Positions 24,474-34,332 are shown, numbered from the stretch's first letter. The stretch is DNA of 37,600 nucleotides from Paludibacteraceae bacterium (GCA_017551675.1 JAFZLC010000008.1:1-37600), one strand, 5' to 3'. Made by a program: numbers and translations. Notes: generated by a model from the letters alone, not told the origin.

Positions 24474-24571
24474 AGGTAGTAAACAAAAGGGAATATGAGA
24501 GGTTGTGTTATTTTTGGCTACCCACGAAAACAAAAACGGCTGATAATCAAAAGATTAACAGCCTTTATTTG

Positions 24572-24655
24572 TACCCAGACCCGGGGTCGAACCGGGATGG
24601 AAGTGAATCCACTGGTGTTTGAGACCAGCGCGTCTACCGATTCCGCCATCTGGGC
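24572..24655 (-). tRNA. tRNA-Leu(CAA)
   Basis: A class II tRNA on the minus strand. The acceptor GCCCAGA pairs with TCTGGGT (G-T at the first pair), with discriminator A. The D-loop region is AATCGGTAGACGCG, the anticodon stem-loop CTGGT-CTCAAAC-ACCAG has anticodon CAA, a long variable arm follows, and the T-arm is CCGGTTCGACCCCGG. CCA is not encoded. Confidence 0.94.
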
Positions 24656-24684
24656 ATCATTGAGTATTGCTCTCAAATGCGGTG

Positions 24685-24715
24685 CAAAGGTATAATATTT
24701 TTCGTTACCAACAAA
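24685..24715 (-). promoter_or_regulatory. Vegetative promoter of tRNA-Leu(CAA)
   Basis: On the minus strand TTTG (24712-24715), 19 bases, then TACCTTTG (24685-24692) followed by CACC, the same architecture as the tRNA operon promoter at 10178-10208. Confidence 0.8.
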
Positions 24716-24788
24716 CTTTTCTCCGCAAAAATATACACAAAATAATCGACATTTTATTTAACTACTTATTTATCAAACGAATATGAAT

Positions 24789-25175
24789 TTACTTTAATTT
24801 TTTAGACAAGATATAGGTGAGACCGCCATAGATAAATGGTAGACAGACATACAAAATCCACATCCACACAGGTGTATGTAGTTCGTCAAATCTAAAGCCA
24901 GTTGGAATTAAATTCAAAAAGAAAACAATAGCGGAACCCACAATTACTGCCACATGTGGTTTTACAGAATGTTTCTCCAAATTTCCAAATATAGATATTA
25001 CCAAAGCGAAAAACAATATAATCATAAACGGGATTACCGTAAAGAACCACAACAAAATACCACTACCATCTCGTTCTCCCCACATATAGGGTGCCATAGA
25101 GAAATACGCCCCAATTAGCGTACAACACAAGATGAAAACTATCCAAATTACAATTCTCAAAGCCTTATTCTTCAT
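24789..25175 (-). CDS. Small multi-spanning membrane protein, tandem copy A
   Basis: A 128-residue protein with about four membrane segments (near 7-25, 40-62, 76-90 and 104-122). There is a short charged loop MWGERDGSG and a cytosolic-looking GNLEKHSVKPH. The first 87 residues match copy B (25370-25798) at all but four positions (7, 44, 56 and 84). The C-terminus has diverged and ends earlier, in YILSKKLK. I do not recognise the family. The start has a strong AAAGGAG Shine-Dalgarno eight bases before the ATG, rare in Bacteroidota, and a TAAATTTG -7 box at 25206-25213. Confidence 0.75.
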   Translation of the reverse strand: MKNKALRIVIWIVFILCCTLIGAYFSMAPYMWGERDGSGILLWFFTVIPFMIILFFALVISIFGNLEKHSVKPHVAVIVGSAIVFFLNLIPTGFRFDELHTPVWMWILYVCLPFIYGGLTYILSKKLK

Positions 25176-25276
25176 TGAAATTCTCCTTTATACTTTATGT
25201 TATTACAAATTTAAGCTCAACATTCTCACAAAATAAAGGAACATCCTTGAAACTTGCAAATAAATTATTAAAACTA

Positions 25277-25336
25277 TCAGTGTCTACCTATAGCTTTAAA
25301 CAGTGCAAAGGAAATCCCTCCATAGATAAATGGCAT
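25277..25336 (-). pseudogene. Remnant C-terminus of a third copy of the membrane protein
   Basis: The minus strand encodes MPFIYGGISFALFKAIGRH then a stop. This matches the C-terminal segment PFIYGGISFILFNLIG of copy B. The rest of the gene is missing upstream. It lies between copies A and B, so the array once held at least three units. Confidence 0.75.
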
Positions 25337-25369
25337 ACTTATTTCTTGCTTCTCATCCATTAATCTCTT

Positions 25370-25798
25370 TTATTTAAGTTTATTACCATCTTTCGGAGTG
25401 CCTATCAAATTAAACAGAATAAAAGAAATTCCTCCATAGATAAATGGCAGACAGACATACAAAATCCACATCCACACAGGTGTATCTATTTCTCTAAAAT
25501 AATCAAATCTAACATAGATATACGGAAACAAAAAATTCAAAAAGAAAACAACTGCAGAACCCACAATTACTGCCACATGTGGTTTTACAGAATGTTTCTC
25601 CAAATTTCCAAATATAGATATTACCAAAGCGAGAAACAATATAATCATAAACGGGATTACCGTAAAGATCCACAACAAAATACCACTACCATCTCGTTCT
25701 CCCCACATATAGGGTGCCATAGAGAAATACGCCCCAATTAGCGTACAACACAAGATGAAAACTATCCAAATCACAATTTTCAAAGCCTTATTCTTCAT
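25370..25798 (-). CDS. Small multi-spanning membrane protein, tandem copy B
   Basis: A 142-residue paralogue of copy A with four predicted membrane segments. It carries an extra FLFPYIYVRFDYFREI stretch before the last helix and a longer tail (LFNLIGTPKDGNKLK). The DNA identity with copy A extends across the 5' region up to about 90 bases upstream of the ATG, including the AAAGGAG ribosome-binding site and TAAATTTG box (25829-25836). Recent tandem duplication is therefore likely. The function is unknown. Confidence 0.75.
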   Translation of the reverse strand: MKNKALKIVIWIVFILCCTLIGAYFSMAPYMWGERDGSGILLWIFTVIPFMIILFLALVISIFGNLEKHSVKPHVAVIVGSAVVFFLNFLFPYIYVRFDYFREIDTPVWMWILYVCLPFIYGGISFILFNLIGTPKDGNKLK

Positions 25799-25984
25799 TG
25801 AAATTCTCCTTTTTACTTTATATTATTACAAATTTACACACAACATTCTCACAAAATAAAGGAACATCCTTGAAACTTGCAAATAATTTGTTTGAAATAT
25901 CATCATCCTTTCTACCCTATCCTTTCTTTCCATTTTTATGCTTCGATAACCTCTCTCATTGTTGTTTTATACCAAAGAATCAAG

Positions 25985-25992
25985 TAAATTTG
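25985..25992 (+). promoter_or_regulatory. -7 box for the UvrD/PcrA helicase gene
   Basis: TAAATTTG followed by CAACAC, 17 bases before the ATG. A TTG triplet about 20 bases upstream (25962-25964) fits a -33 element. Confidence 0.55.
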
Positions 25993-26009
25993 CAACACAT
26001 TTTTAGATT

Positions 26010-28382
26010 ATGGAAGAAATACTCAAACAACTGAATGAAAGTCAGAAGGAAGCCGTTCTCTACAACGACGGACCATCTCTTGTCGTCGCAGGTGCTGGTT
26101 CTGGAAAAACACGCGTGCTCACCTACAAAATAGCGGCACTTATCCAACAAGGATACCTACCCTACAACATCCTCGCCATCACCTTCACCAACAAAGCGGC
26201 CAATGAAATGAAAAACCGTATCGCAAAAATCGTTGGCGATCAGGTGGCAAGACAAATCTGGATGGGTACCTTCCATGCCACATTCTCCAGAATACTACGA
26301 ACAGAGGGTTCCGTACTTGGCTTCACCAAAGACTTCACCATCTATGACACAGACAGCTCCAAATCTAAAATTAAAGACATCATCAAAGAATTAGGCCTCA
26401 ACGACAAAGAATATACGCCTAAAAAAGTGCTGTCCCGCATCTCTAAACTGAAAAACGACCTCGTCACACCGAATGCCTACGACAAGCGGTTCGACCTGCA
26501 AGAGAAGGACCGAGGACAAAACATACCTCGACTTAAAGAGGTATACAGAATATACATGAACCAATGCCATCGCTCCAACGCAATGGACTTTGATGATATT
26601 CTGCTCTATACAAATGTGCTCTTTCGTGATTACCCGGAGATCCTTATGAGGTATCAAAACCTATTCAAATTCGTCTTGGTGGATGAGTATCAAGACACCA
26701 ACTTCTCCCAACATCTAATCATAAAGAAACTAACCGACGTTCATCACAAACTTTGCGTTGTGGGCGACGATGCTCAGAGCATCTATTCATTCCGTGGTGC
26801 TAACATCGAGAACATCCTACGTTTCAAAGACAACTACCCTGAATACCGTCTGTTCAAGTTAGAACGCAACTATCGTTCCACCTGCAACATCGTCAATGCG
26901 GCCAATAGCTTAATCGGGAAAAACAAGGGTCAAATCAAGAAACATATCTATTCGGAAAAGGCAGAAGGATCCAAAATCAAAGTCTTCAGTTCCACATCCG
27001 ACACGGAAGAGAGCAATATCGTCGGCAATCTGGTAAAACAGATGCAAGCGAACTATGAACTACAAGATATTGCCATTCTTTACCGCACCAACGCTCAATC
27101 GCGTCTGTTGGAAGAGGCACTTCGCAAACGCACCATCCCTTATAAGATCCACGGCGGTAAATCATTCTACCAACGTAAAGTGGTGAAAGACATACTCACC
27201 TACCTTCGTCTCATCATCAACCATAATGATGAGGATGCCTTCAAACGTGCCGCCAAATATCCTCGAAAAGGAATTGGTGATACCACTCTCGATAAAATCA
27301 ATGAACTAGCCAATAAAAATGATCTGACCTACTGGGAGATCATTTCAGATCCCATCGGCTACAATCTTGATCTAGGAGCCTCAGCCATCAAGAAACTGGC
27401 GCTGTTCCGTACTCAAATCGAAGATTTCTCAGCACTGACGGCATCGGTCGACGCCTACAAACTAACCGACCGTATCGTCAAAGAGTGTGGCATCATGGAG
27501 GATCTGAGCAAAGACCAATCTGAAGAGGGAAAAGACAACAAGAAACTGGCAGAAGAACTTCTCTCTGGTATCCACGAATTCTGTGAATCACAAAAAGAGG
27601 AGTATGGTATCGAAATCAGCACCATATCAGACTATCTGCAATCTGTTTCCCTCCTCACAGACCAAGATACAGACAAAGCGGAAGACATCAATAAAGTAAC
27701 CCTTATGACGGTTCACGCCGCCAAAGGATTGGAGTTTAAAAACGTACTCATTGTGGGATTGGAAGAGGAACTATTCCCTTCTGATATGAACCTCGACACA
27801 GAGGCTGGCATAGAAGAGGAACGTCGTCTCTTCTACGTGGCTATCACCCGTGCGGAAGAGAACTGTATCATCACCTACGCAAGAAGCAGATTCCGCAATG
27901 GACGAACACTCTACACCTCTCCTAGCCGTTTCTTATCCGACATCGATGAGAAATTTTTGGAACTGCCTTCTGATTTTCTCAATAGAGGCAACCGCGAGAA
28001 CCTCGAATTTGACTTCAATAAATTCAACAACTTCAATTCTCACGGCTACGGATTCAACAGCAGTAACCGACCTAGTTACGCTCAGTATTCGAACACTCGT
28101 TCCGCCAGCTCTTATTCTCACGTCAGCACTCCTGTTGAAAAGCCTGTCGCACCGCCTTCTTCAAAATTCAAGAAAGTAGCAACGACCGTCAGCAACAGTG
28201 CCTCAACACCAACTACCAATTGTGAATATCAGATTGGTAATAGAGTCCGCCACGAACGTTTCGGTATGGGCAACATCACAAATATCGAAGCAATGGGCAA
28301 CGATTTTAAAATCACCATCAGCTTTGACAATTCAGGTGAGAAGAAGATACTGCTGAAATATGCTAAGTTAGAAGTGATATGA
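26010..28382 (+). CDS. pcrA: UvrD/PcrA-type 3'-5' DNA helicase
   Basis: A 790-residue superfamily 1A helicase acting in nucleotide-excision and mismatch repair and in clearing replication and transcription blocks. Motifs in order are Q motif LNESQKEAV (8-16), Walker A AGAGSGKT (27-34), Ia TFTNKAANEMKNR, II VDEYQDTN (about 224-231), III GDDAQSIYSFRGA, IV ERNYRSTCNI, V TVHAAKGLEFKNV and VI EEERRLFYVAITRAEE. The C-terminus has a Ser-rich linker and a Tudor-like domain (YQIGNRVRHERFGMGNI to the end), typical of PcrA. The length is normal. It stands alone ahead of the men operon. Confidence 0.96.
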   Translation: MEEILKQLNESQKEAVLYNDGPSLVVAGAGSGKTRVLTYKIAALIQQGYLPYNILAITFTNKAANEMKNRIAKIVGDQVARQIWMGTFHATFSRILRTEGSVLGFTKDFTIYDTDSSKSKIKDIIKELGLNDKEYTPKKVLSRISKLKNDLVTPNAYDKRFDLQEKDRGQNIPRLKEVYRIYMNQCHRSNAMDFDDILLYTNVLFRDYPEILMRYQNLFKFVLVDEYQDTNFSQHLIIKKLTDVHHKLCVVGDDAQSIYSFRGANIENILRFKDNYPEYRLFKLERNYRSTCNIVNAANSLIGKNKGQIKKHIYSEKAEGSKIKVFSSTSDTEESNIVGNLVKQMQANYELQDIAILYRTNAQSRLLEEALRKRTIPYKIHGGKSFYQRKVVKDILTYLRLIINHNDEDAFKRAAKYPRKGIGDTTLDKINELANKNDLTYWEIISDPIGYNLDLGASAIKKLALFRTQIEDFSALTASVDAYKLTDRIVKECGIMEDLSKDQSEEGKDNKKLAEELLSGIHEFCESQKEEYGIEISTISDYLQSVSLLTDQDTDKAEDINKVTLMTVHAAKGLEFKNVLIVGLEEELFPSDMNLDTEAGIEEERRLFYVAITRAEENCIITYARSRFRNGRTLYTSPSRFLSDIDEKFLELPSDFLNRGNRENLEFDFNKFNNFNSHGYGFNSSNRPSYAQYSNTRSASSYSHVSTPVEKPVAPPSSKFKKVATTVSNSASTPTTNCEYQIGNRVRHERFGMGNITNIEAMGNDFKITISFDNSGEKKILLKYAKLEVI

Positions 28383-28430
28383 CAATTCTTTTGGAACCTA
28401 TGAATGTTCTCTATAATCGTAAAAATATAT

Positions 28431-28438
28431 TAATTTTG
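28431..28438 (+). promoter_or_regulatory. -7 box for the menaquinone operon
   Basis: TAATTTTG matches the consensus, 19 bases before the menF ATG; the -33 element is unclear. Confidence 0.55.
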
Positions 28439-28457
28439 TAATCATAAAAGAGAGGGA

Positions 28458-29525
28458 ATGGAAAGTGAGCTTCTAATTCAACGGTTACAGAAAGAATCTG
28501 GTTTCGTTTTATACCGATTACCCGGCACCAAAACGATTCTGGGCGTCATAGACTCTAATCCCAAGCAACTCAACACCATACAAGATTTACAAGGTGTTTC
28601 CGACGCCTTTATCTTTGCTCCATTCCTCATTGGAAGCGAACCCATATTGGCTTTTTCTTCCGATGAAAGGGTTGAATTTGAATTGAACGATTCTATATCC
28701 CCAGCACTGTCTCACTCTTCCTCCGTCACCAATCATCCTACGGACAACTATTGCAAGGCCTTTGATCTCTTTCATCAGGAGACCATTGACGGACATTTTC
28801 AGAAGATAGTATTGGCTCGTTCCAAAACGCTTTCTATAAAAGCAGACACCTTTCAACTCTTCTTCGACGCTTGTCGTGCTTATCCCGATACGATGGTATA
28901 TCTTCTTCACACACAAGCATCTGGCACATGGATAGGTGCCACTCCCGAAGTATTGTTGGAGGGCAATTGCATTCAAATGCACTCGGTCGCATTGGCGGGC
29001 ACCATGCGATGCAACGGGGAATCTCCCAAACTTTCCGATTGGTCGGAAAAGAACAAAGAGGAACAACAGATCGTGGCAGACTATGTCAGAGACTGTATCC
29101 GTACCGTAGGGGAACTTAAAGATGAATGGGGACCTTACTCTTACAAAACCGCCCATTTAGCTCATCTGAAAAGTGACATCTATTTCAGACTCGACCCTGA
29201 CAAAATGCCTGAACTGCTCTCGCTACTCCACCCGACACCTGCCGTATGTGGCATTCCCAAACGGGAGACACTACAATGCATCATCCATCATGAGGAAGAG
29301 GATCGATCTTATTATGCAGGATTCCTCGGCTGGTACAATCCCAAAGAGAACTCTCAGCTATATGTCAATCTTCGTTGTCTACATCAATACGACGATTCTC
29401 ACGTCAAATTATACGCCGGAGGTGGCATCTTACCCTCTTCTTCCTTAGAAGGAGAATGGATGGAGACCGAAAACAAGATACAAACCTTGCTCCATTTACC
29501 ATCCATGAACTTAACGGTTAAATAG
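28458..29525 (+). CDS. menF: Isochorismate synthase
   Basis: A 355-residue chorismate-utilising enzyme making isochorismate, the first committed step of menaquinone synthesis. The chorismate-binding domain covers about 95-350: FQKIVLARSKTLSI, GATPEVLLEG, MHSVALAGTMRCNGE, SDWSEKNKEEQQIVADYV, HLKSDIYFRL, LHPTPAVCGIPKRETL, YYAGFLGW and LRCLHQYDD with AGGGILPSSSLEGEW. It is shorter than the E. coli protein at the N-terminus but normal for Bacteroidota. First gene of the men operon; menD starts 2 bases later. Confidence 0.95.
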   Translation: MESELLIQRLQKESGFVLYRLPGTKTILGVIDSNPKQLNTIQDLQGVSDAFIFAPFLIGSEPILAFSSDERVEFELNDSISPALSHSSSVTNHPTDNYCKAFDLFHQETIDGHFQKIVLARSKTLSIKADTFQLFFDACRAYPDTMVYLLHTQASGTWIGATPEVLLEGNCIQMHSVALAGTMRCNGESPKLSDWSEKNKEEQQIVADYVRDCIRTVGELKDEWGPYSYKTAHLAHLKSDIYFRLDPDKMPELLSLLHPTPAVCGIPKRETLQCIIHHEEEDRSYYAGFLGWYNPKENSQLYVNLRCLHQYDDSHVKLYAGGGILPSSSLEGEWMETENKIQTLLHLPSMNLTVK

Positions 29526-29527
29526 TC

Positions 29528-31150
29528 ATGTATTCAAACAAAAAAAATATTCAGCAATTACTCTCTCTGATGGAGCAACATCAGATTGTTGACGTTGTCA
29601 TATCACCGGGTTCTCGCAACATGCCTTTAGCCGTATCGTTTGCCAGCAACTCCATGTTTCATTGTCACCCTGTCACAGACGAACGCAGTGCTGGATTTTA
29701 CGCCATCGGTCTTTCCATTAGTCTTCATAAACCCGTAGCAGTATGCGTCACCTCTGGTTCTGCCCTGCTCAATCTGGCTTCCGCCGTTTCTGAAGCCTAT
29801 TATCAACGGGTTCCTTTGCTGGTTATATCAGCAGATAGACCTCAAGCATGGATCGGACAAATGGATGGACAGACATTGCCTCAAACGGGTGTGTTTGGTA
29901 CACTGATAAAAAAGGAAGTATCACTCCCTGAACCTCAAAATGAGACCGATGCTTGGTACTGCAACCGTATCATCAACGAGGCTCTTATCGAATTGCAACA
30001 TCGAACTGACGGTCCTGTGCACATCAACGTGCCCATCACCGAGCCGTTCTTCGAATGCTCCACGCCTACCATTCCTACGGAACGTGTGATTCACCGAAAT
30101 CATCCCTATACAGAGATCTGGGACAATGCACAAAAGCCACTTATCATCATCGGACAGCTTCACCACACTGAAGCCCATGAGATTCAACCGCTTCTATCCA
30201 AGTTACAATGTCCTATAATTTGCGAACATCTTGCCAACCTAATGGCAGACTCAAATTTCATAGCCAATGCAGATTGCCTACTCAATGGAAAACCTGACGA
30301 CTCGCTTCAGCCCGACTTGGTGATCTACATGGGTGGACACATCGTATCCAAACGACTCAAGCATTGGATTCGTCGCATTCAACCAACCCACTGCTGGCGC
30401 ATTGATCCATTAGGGGAATGCACCGACACCTTCCAATGTCTGACAAACATCATAGAGAAAGACAATCGTTCATTCCTTCTCTCCCTAAACGCAAAGAAGG
30501 AGAACAACAGCTATCTAACGCTTTGGCAAACAGAGAGTCGACAAAAGGAAACATCACTTTCCAAGATAGCGTTCACCTATTCATCCCTTTCCATCGTACA
30601 ACAAGTTATGGAGAGGATTCCCGAACATACAGCCTTACTACTAGCCAACAGCAGTATGGTGCGATATGCACAACTCTTTCCTCTACGCGCTAACGATGTG
30701 ATCGTTGCATGCAATCGAGGTATCAATGGCATAGATGGCACACTCTCAGCCGCCGTCGGATTCGCTTCGGCACAACCAGACCGAACCTGCTTCCTGCTCA
30801 TTGGCGACCTGAGTTTCTTCTATGACATGAACGGATTATGGAACACAGAACTGCCTCAAAACCTTAGGATTATTCTTATCAATAACCAAGGTGGCGAGAT
30901 TTTCAGAGTGCTTCCAGGCTTAGAAAAGAACGCAGAATGCGAACGGTTTGTCATGGCTCAACACCATACGAAAGCAAAAGGATGGATTGAATCCATTCAT
31001 GCAACCTACTTAGAAGCCAACGATGCAGACTCATCAGAAAAGAGCCTCAACGAACTATTCAACAACAATCACCAACTGATGGTTGCTGAGTTTTTCACAG
31101 ACCCTAACATTGACGAACAAAACTATTCACTCATACAAAAATCAAACTAG
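29528..31150 (+). CDS. menD: SEPHCHC synthase (2-oxoglutarate decarboxylase)
   Basis: A 540-residue ThDP enzyme adding the succinyl semialdehyde of 2-oxoglutarate to isochorismate. The N-terminal domain has [16 protein letters not shown] and the ThDP-activating Glu in [13 protein letters not shown], followed by [30 protein letters not shown]. The C-terminal domain has [18 protein letters not shown] and the ThDP motif [16 protein letters not shown] ending in NNQGGEIF. The length is typical. Second gene of the operon, nearly abutting menF. Confidence 0.96.
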   Translation: MYSNKKNIQQLLSLMEQHQIVDVVISPGSRNMPLAVSFASNSMFHCHPVTDERSAGFYAIGLSISLHKPVAVCVTSGSALLNLASAVSEAYYQRVPLLVISADRPQAWIGQMDGQTLPQTGVFGTLIKKEVSLPEPQNETDAWYCNRIINEALIELQHRTDGPVHINVPITEPFFECSTPTIPTERVIHRNHPYTEIWDNAQKPLIIIGQLHHTEAHEIQPLLSKLQCPIICEHLANLMADSNFIANADCLLNGKPDDSLQPDLVIYMGGHIVSKRLKHWIRRIQPTHCWRIDPLGECTDTFQCLTNIIEKDNRSFLLSLNAKKENNSYLTLWQTESRQKETSLSKIAFTYSSLSIVQQVMERIPEHTALLLANSSMVRYAQLFPLRANDVIVACNRGINGIDGTLSAAVGFASAQPDRTCFLLIGDLSFFYDMNGLWNTELPQNLRIILINNQGGEIFRVLPGLEKNAECERFVMAQHHTKAKGWIESIHATYLEANDADSSEKSLNELFNNNHQLMVAEFFTDPNIDEQNYSLIQKSN

Positions 31151-31158
31151 ATCAAGAT

Positions 31159-31980
31159 ATGGCACAAAGAGAATGGAAAACATTAAAAGAATACAAGGAA
31201 ATTCTTTTTGATTGGTACAATGGCATTGCCCGTATCACCATCAACCGAGAAAGATACCGCAATGCTTTCACCCCCACCACAACGGCAGAGATGAGCGACG
31301 CACTCAATTATTGTCGAGAATCACAAGACATTTGCGTAGTGGTCTTCACAGGTGCTGGCGACAAAGCGTTCTGCAGTGGAGGAGACATGCATGTGAAGGG
31401 TCGTGGTGGTTATATAGACGAGGAAGGGAAACCAAGACTCTCCGTCCTTGACGTACAAAAGCAGATACGTTCGCTACCTAAACCCGTCATTGCAGCTGTG
31501 AATGGCTATGCTATTGGCGGAGGACATGTATTGCACGTTGTTTGCGACCTATCCATCGCCTCTGAAAATGCCATCTTTGGTCAGACAGGTCCGAAAGTGG
31601 GTAGCTTTGACGCAGGTTTCGGCTCCTCTTATTTAGCCAGAATCGTAGGTCAAAAGAAGGCTCGAGAGATATGGTTCTTATGCAGACAATACACTGCGCA
31701 GGAGGCACTTGACATGGGACTCATCAACAAAATCGTTCCATTGGATAAATTGGAAGACGAATATGTAGCATGGGCAGAAAAGATGATGGAATATTCTCCT
31801 CTCGCACTTAGAATGATTAAACGAGGATTGAATGCCGAACTTGACGGACAAGCCGGCATACAAGAATTTGCAGGTGATATGACCATGCTCTATTATTGTC
31901 TCGACGAAGCACAAGAGGGAGGCAAAGCCTTCTTGGAAAAACGTAAACCAGATTTTCAGAAATATCCTAAATTTCCATAA
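31159..31980 (+). CDS. menB: 1,4-dihydroxy-2-naphthoyl-CoA synthase
   Basis: A 273-residue crotonase-fold enzyme closing the naphthoquinone ring from O-succinylbenzoyl-CoA. Landmarks are [78 protein letters not shown], and the C-terminal [16 protein letters not shown] typical of MenB. It starts 8 bases after menD. The gene order menF-D-B-C-E matches other Bacteroidota. Confidence 0.97.
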   Translation: MAQREWKTLKEYKEILFDWYNGIARITINRERYRNAFTPTTTAEMSDALNYCRESQDICVVVFTGAGDKAFCSGGDMHVKGRGGYIDEEGKPRLSVLDVQKQIRSLPKPVIAAVNGYAIGGGHVLHVVCDLSIASENAIFGQTGPKVGSFDAGFGSSYLARIVGQKKAREIWFLCRQYTAQEALDMGLINKIVPLDKLEDEYVAWAEKMMEYSPLALRMIKRGLNAELDGQAGIQEFAGDMTMLYYCLDEAQEGGKAFLEKRKPDFQKYPKFP

Positions 31981-31983
31981 CGG

Positions 31984-33042
31984 ATGATGAAGATCGACAT
32001 ATATCCCTATACACTTCACTTTAAGCAGCCTGCAGGTACCTCTCGAGGTGTCTACACAGAACACAAAGTGTGGTTTCTCCGACTCACTGACAGTCGGTTT
32101 CCCGACCGCTGTGGATGGGGTGAAGTGGCTCCACTTCCCCAACTAAGCTGCGATGATGTACCGGATTTCGAGTCGATACTCACCGAGACATGCCATCGTT
32201 TTCAATCTGAGATTGATTATGAGGCTTTACGCAACTACCCTTCTATTCTATTTGGATTGGAATGTGCCCTCGACGACTACCACGCACATAAGCGAGCCAT
32301 CTACAACACACCATTTGCGAAAGGTGAAGAGTCCATTACTATCAACGGACTGATTTGGATGGGTTCTTATGATGAAATGCGTGTTAGAATCAAAGAAAAA
32401 CTAGCCGCCGGCTTTCACTGCATCAAAGTGAAAATTGGTGCCATCGACTTCGAAAAAGAATATGCACTGTTACAACAAATCCGACAGGAGTTCTCACCCA
32501 ATGAAATCACCTTACGTGTTGATGCCAACGGCGGATTCACTCCGCAAGAGGCGCTTAACAAACTGGAGCGATTGGCAAAACTTGACATTCACTCCATCGA
32601 GCAACCCATAAAGGCCGGTCAGATCGACGAGATGGCAAAGCTCTGTCAAGAGACGCCCCTTCCGATCGCATTAGACGAAGAACTGATTGGGGTAAACGAC
32701 CCAGTAAAGAAGGCTGAGTTATTGGATAGAATTCAACCGCAATACATCATCATCAAACCATCCCTCCACGGAGGCAAGATGGGTGGTGAAGAGTGGATAA
32801 ACCTAGCACGACAAAGAAAGATAGGCTACTGGATTACCTCTGCGTTGGAATCCAATATCGGACTAATGCACATCGCACAATGGGCATCCACCTTTTCGAT
32901 ATCCATTCCACAAGGGTTAGGTACCGGTGGACTATACACCAACAATATTGAGACTCCACTGGAATTGGTTGGAGAAAAACTATGGTACAGACCAGATAAT
33001 GACTTTACAAGATTTCCTCAAGGATTGGAGAAGCGATTCTGA
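31984..33042 (+). CDS. menC: O-succinylbenzoate synthase
   Basis: A 352-residue enolase-superfamily enzyme dehydrating SHCHC to O-succinylbenzoate. Catalytic landmarks are the KxK motif in CIKVKIGA, metal ligands in LRVDANGG, IEQPI and ALDEEL, and the opposite-face lysine in IIIKPSLHGG. The start could be the ATG at 31984 or 31987. It starts 3 bases after menB. Its end overlaps menE by 44 bases. Confidence 0.94.
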   Translation: MMKIDIYPYTLHFKQPAGTSRGVYTEHKVWFLRLTDSRFPDRCGWGEVAPLPQLSCDDVPDFESILTETCHRFQSEIDYEALRNYPSILFGLECALDDYHAHKRAIYNTPFAKGEESITINGLIWMGSYDEMRVRIKEKLAAGFHCIKVKIGAIDFEKEYALLQQIRQEFSPNEITLRVDANGGFTPQEALNKLERLAKLDIHSIEQPIKAGQIDEMAKLCQETPLPIALDEELIGVNDPVKKAELLDRIQPQYIIIKPSLHGGKMGGEEWINLARQRKIGYWITSALESNIGLMHIAQWASTFSISIPQGLGTGGLYTNNIETPLELVGEKLWYRPDNDFTRFPQGLEKRF

Positions 33043-33982
33043 CACAATCAGTGTTCAGTCGTCTGGCTCCACTGGGACACCCAAAGTGTTTCAGGTGGAG
33101 AAAAAACGTATGCTGGCAAGTGCCAAGATGACTTGCGACTTCCTGCATATACAACCTGGGGAGAAAGCCCTTTTATGCATGTCTCTCGACCACATCGGAG
33201 CCCAAATGATGGTGGTTCGATCCATAGAGCGTAATCTGCAACTTATCGAGGAGAGTCCGAGTGGACACCCACTGGCAAACATAGATGAGAAGATAGACTT
33301 TGCCGCCATGGTTCCGCTACAGATTTACAATTCCCTTCAAGTGGCAAGTGAGAAGGAAAAGTTGAAACAAATACGAAACATCATCATCGGAGGAGGTGCC
33401 ATTCCCAAAGCAATGGAAGAGGAACTACGAGACTTTCCCAACGCCATTTGGTCTTCCTACGGCATGACAGAGACCCTTTCTCACATCGCACTAAGAGCGA
33501 TTAGTGGAGAGAAAACGACAGAATGGTACACACCATTAGAGGGCATTAAGATAGCTGTGAATCAAGAAGGGTGTCTGTGCATCAACGCGCCCATGCTATG
33601 CGCAGAAGAACTGGTCACCAATGACATTGCCCGTATCAACGAGCGAGGTGAATTTAAGATTATCGGAAGAAGAGATAATGTCATCAACAGTGGCGGAATA
33701 AAGATACAGATTGAAGAGGTGGAGAAAGCGCTGGAAGAGAGTGAGCAGGAGATTGCCATTGGCAGTTATCCCGATGAGAAATTCGGGCAAATCATTGTTC
33801 TACTGACCACCCAGCAAGACCTTTCCATAACAAAGGAAGCAGTTGGTCGACTACCCAAGTATTGGCAACCCAAGAGAATTTTTCATGTCGGACAAATTCC
33901 ACGCACTTCTAATGGGAAAATAGCCAGAGAAGAAGTTCAAAAAGAAATCGAGAAACAGATCAATCATGAAACTCATCCATAA
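32999..33982 (+). CDS. menE: O-succinylbenzoate--CoA ligase
   Basis: An ANL-superfamily acyl-CoA synthetase activating O-succinylbenzoate. The frame opens at 32927 but the residues before Met25 do not look like the family, so I start at 32999 (MTLQDFLKDWRSDSDTISVQ), giving 327 residues. Motifs are the P-loop SSGSTGTPK, SLDHIGAQMMV, IIIGGGAIPKAMEE, SYGMTET and the hinge IGRRDNVINSGGIKI, with the C-terminal lysine in SNGKIAREE. The protein is short for MenE but normal for Bacteroidales, lacking the N-terminal subdomain. It overlaps both menC (44 bases) and the next gene (17 bases). Confidence 0.92.
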   Translation: MTLQDFLKDWRSDSDTISVQSSGSTGTPKVFQVEKKRMLASAKMTCDFLHIQPGEKALLCMSLDHIGAQMMVVRSIERNLQLIEESPSGHPLANIDEKIDFAAMVPLQIYNSLQVASEKEKLKQIRNIIIGGGAIPKAMEEELRDFPNAIWSSYGMTETLSHIALRAISGEKTTEWYTPLEGIKIAVNQEGCLCINAPMLCAEELVTNDIARINERGEFKIIGRRDNVINSGGIKIQIEEVEKALEESEQEIAIGSYPDEKFGQIIVLLTTQQDLSITKEAVGRLPKYWQPKRIFHVGQIPRTSNGKIAREEVQKEIEKQINHETHP

Positions 33983-34298
33983 TAAAATATTACCCACCAA
34001 GGGATTCAAAGCCATCAATCTCTTCGGAATCATTTTCGTGCGGAAGGGTCTCTATATGTCGAAAGAAGACATCAATCACGAACGTATCCACACCCGCCAG
34101 ATGTTGGAGATGTTGATTATCTTCTTCTATCTGTTTTATCTGATTGAATGGATTGTAAAGCTTATATATTACAAGAATACAATTGTGGCCTATCGGAATC
34201 TCTCTTTTGAACGAGAAGCCTATTTTCACGAAAAGAACCTTTATTACCTAAAGATGCGAAAGCCATACGAATGGAGGAAACTGATTCGCCTAAAATAA
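33966..34298 (+). CDS. Small membrane protein with HERIH motif, last gene of the men operon
   Basis: A 110-residue protein, start overlapping the menE end by 17 bases, so translational coupling is likely. It reads MKLIHNKILPTKGFKAINLF, then INHERIHTRQMLEML, one strongly hydrophobic segment (IIFFYLFYLIEWIVKLIYY, about 55-75) and YRNLSFEREAYFHEKN. The HERIH sequence fits HExxH, and a later Glu (in FEREAY) could be a third ligand, as in some small gluzincin-like membrane proteins. Activity is inference only. It is a conserved-looking short family I have no name for. Confidence 0.75.
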   Translation: MKLIHNKILPTKGFKAINLFGIIFVRKGLYMSKEDINHERIHTRQMLEMLIIFFYLFYLIEWIVKLIYYKNTIVAYRNLSFEREAYFHEKNLYYLKMRKPYEWRKLIRLK

Positions 34299-34301
34299 GA
34301 A

Positions 34302-34332
34302 AGAGAGACAGGTTTAAGCAACCCATCTCTCT
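34302..34332. terminator. Hairpin between convergent genes
   Basis: AGAGAGA (34302-34308) and TCTCTCT (34326-34332) pair, with inner GGTT/AACC. There is no T-run, so it is a possible, not canonical, terminator for the men operon. Confidence 0.45.

Noticed and set aside
32927-32998. Upstream extension of menE to the ATG at 32927
   Set aside because: The 24 extra residues are the out-of-frame menC coding sequence and do not resemble MenE; the ATG at 32999 fits the family start.
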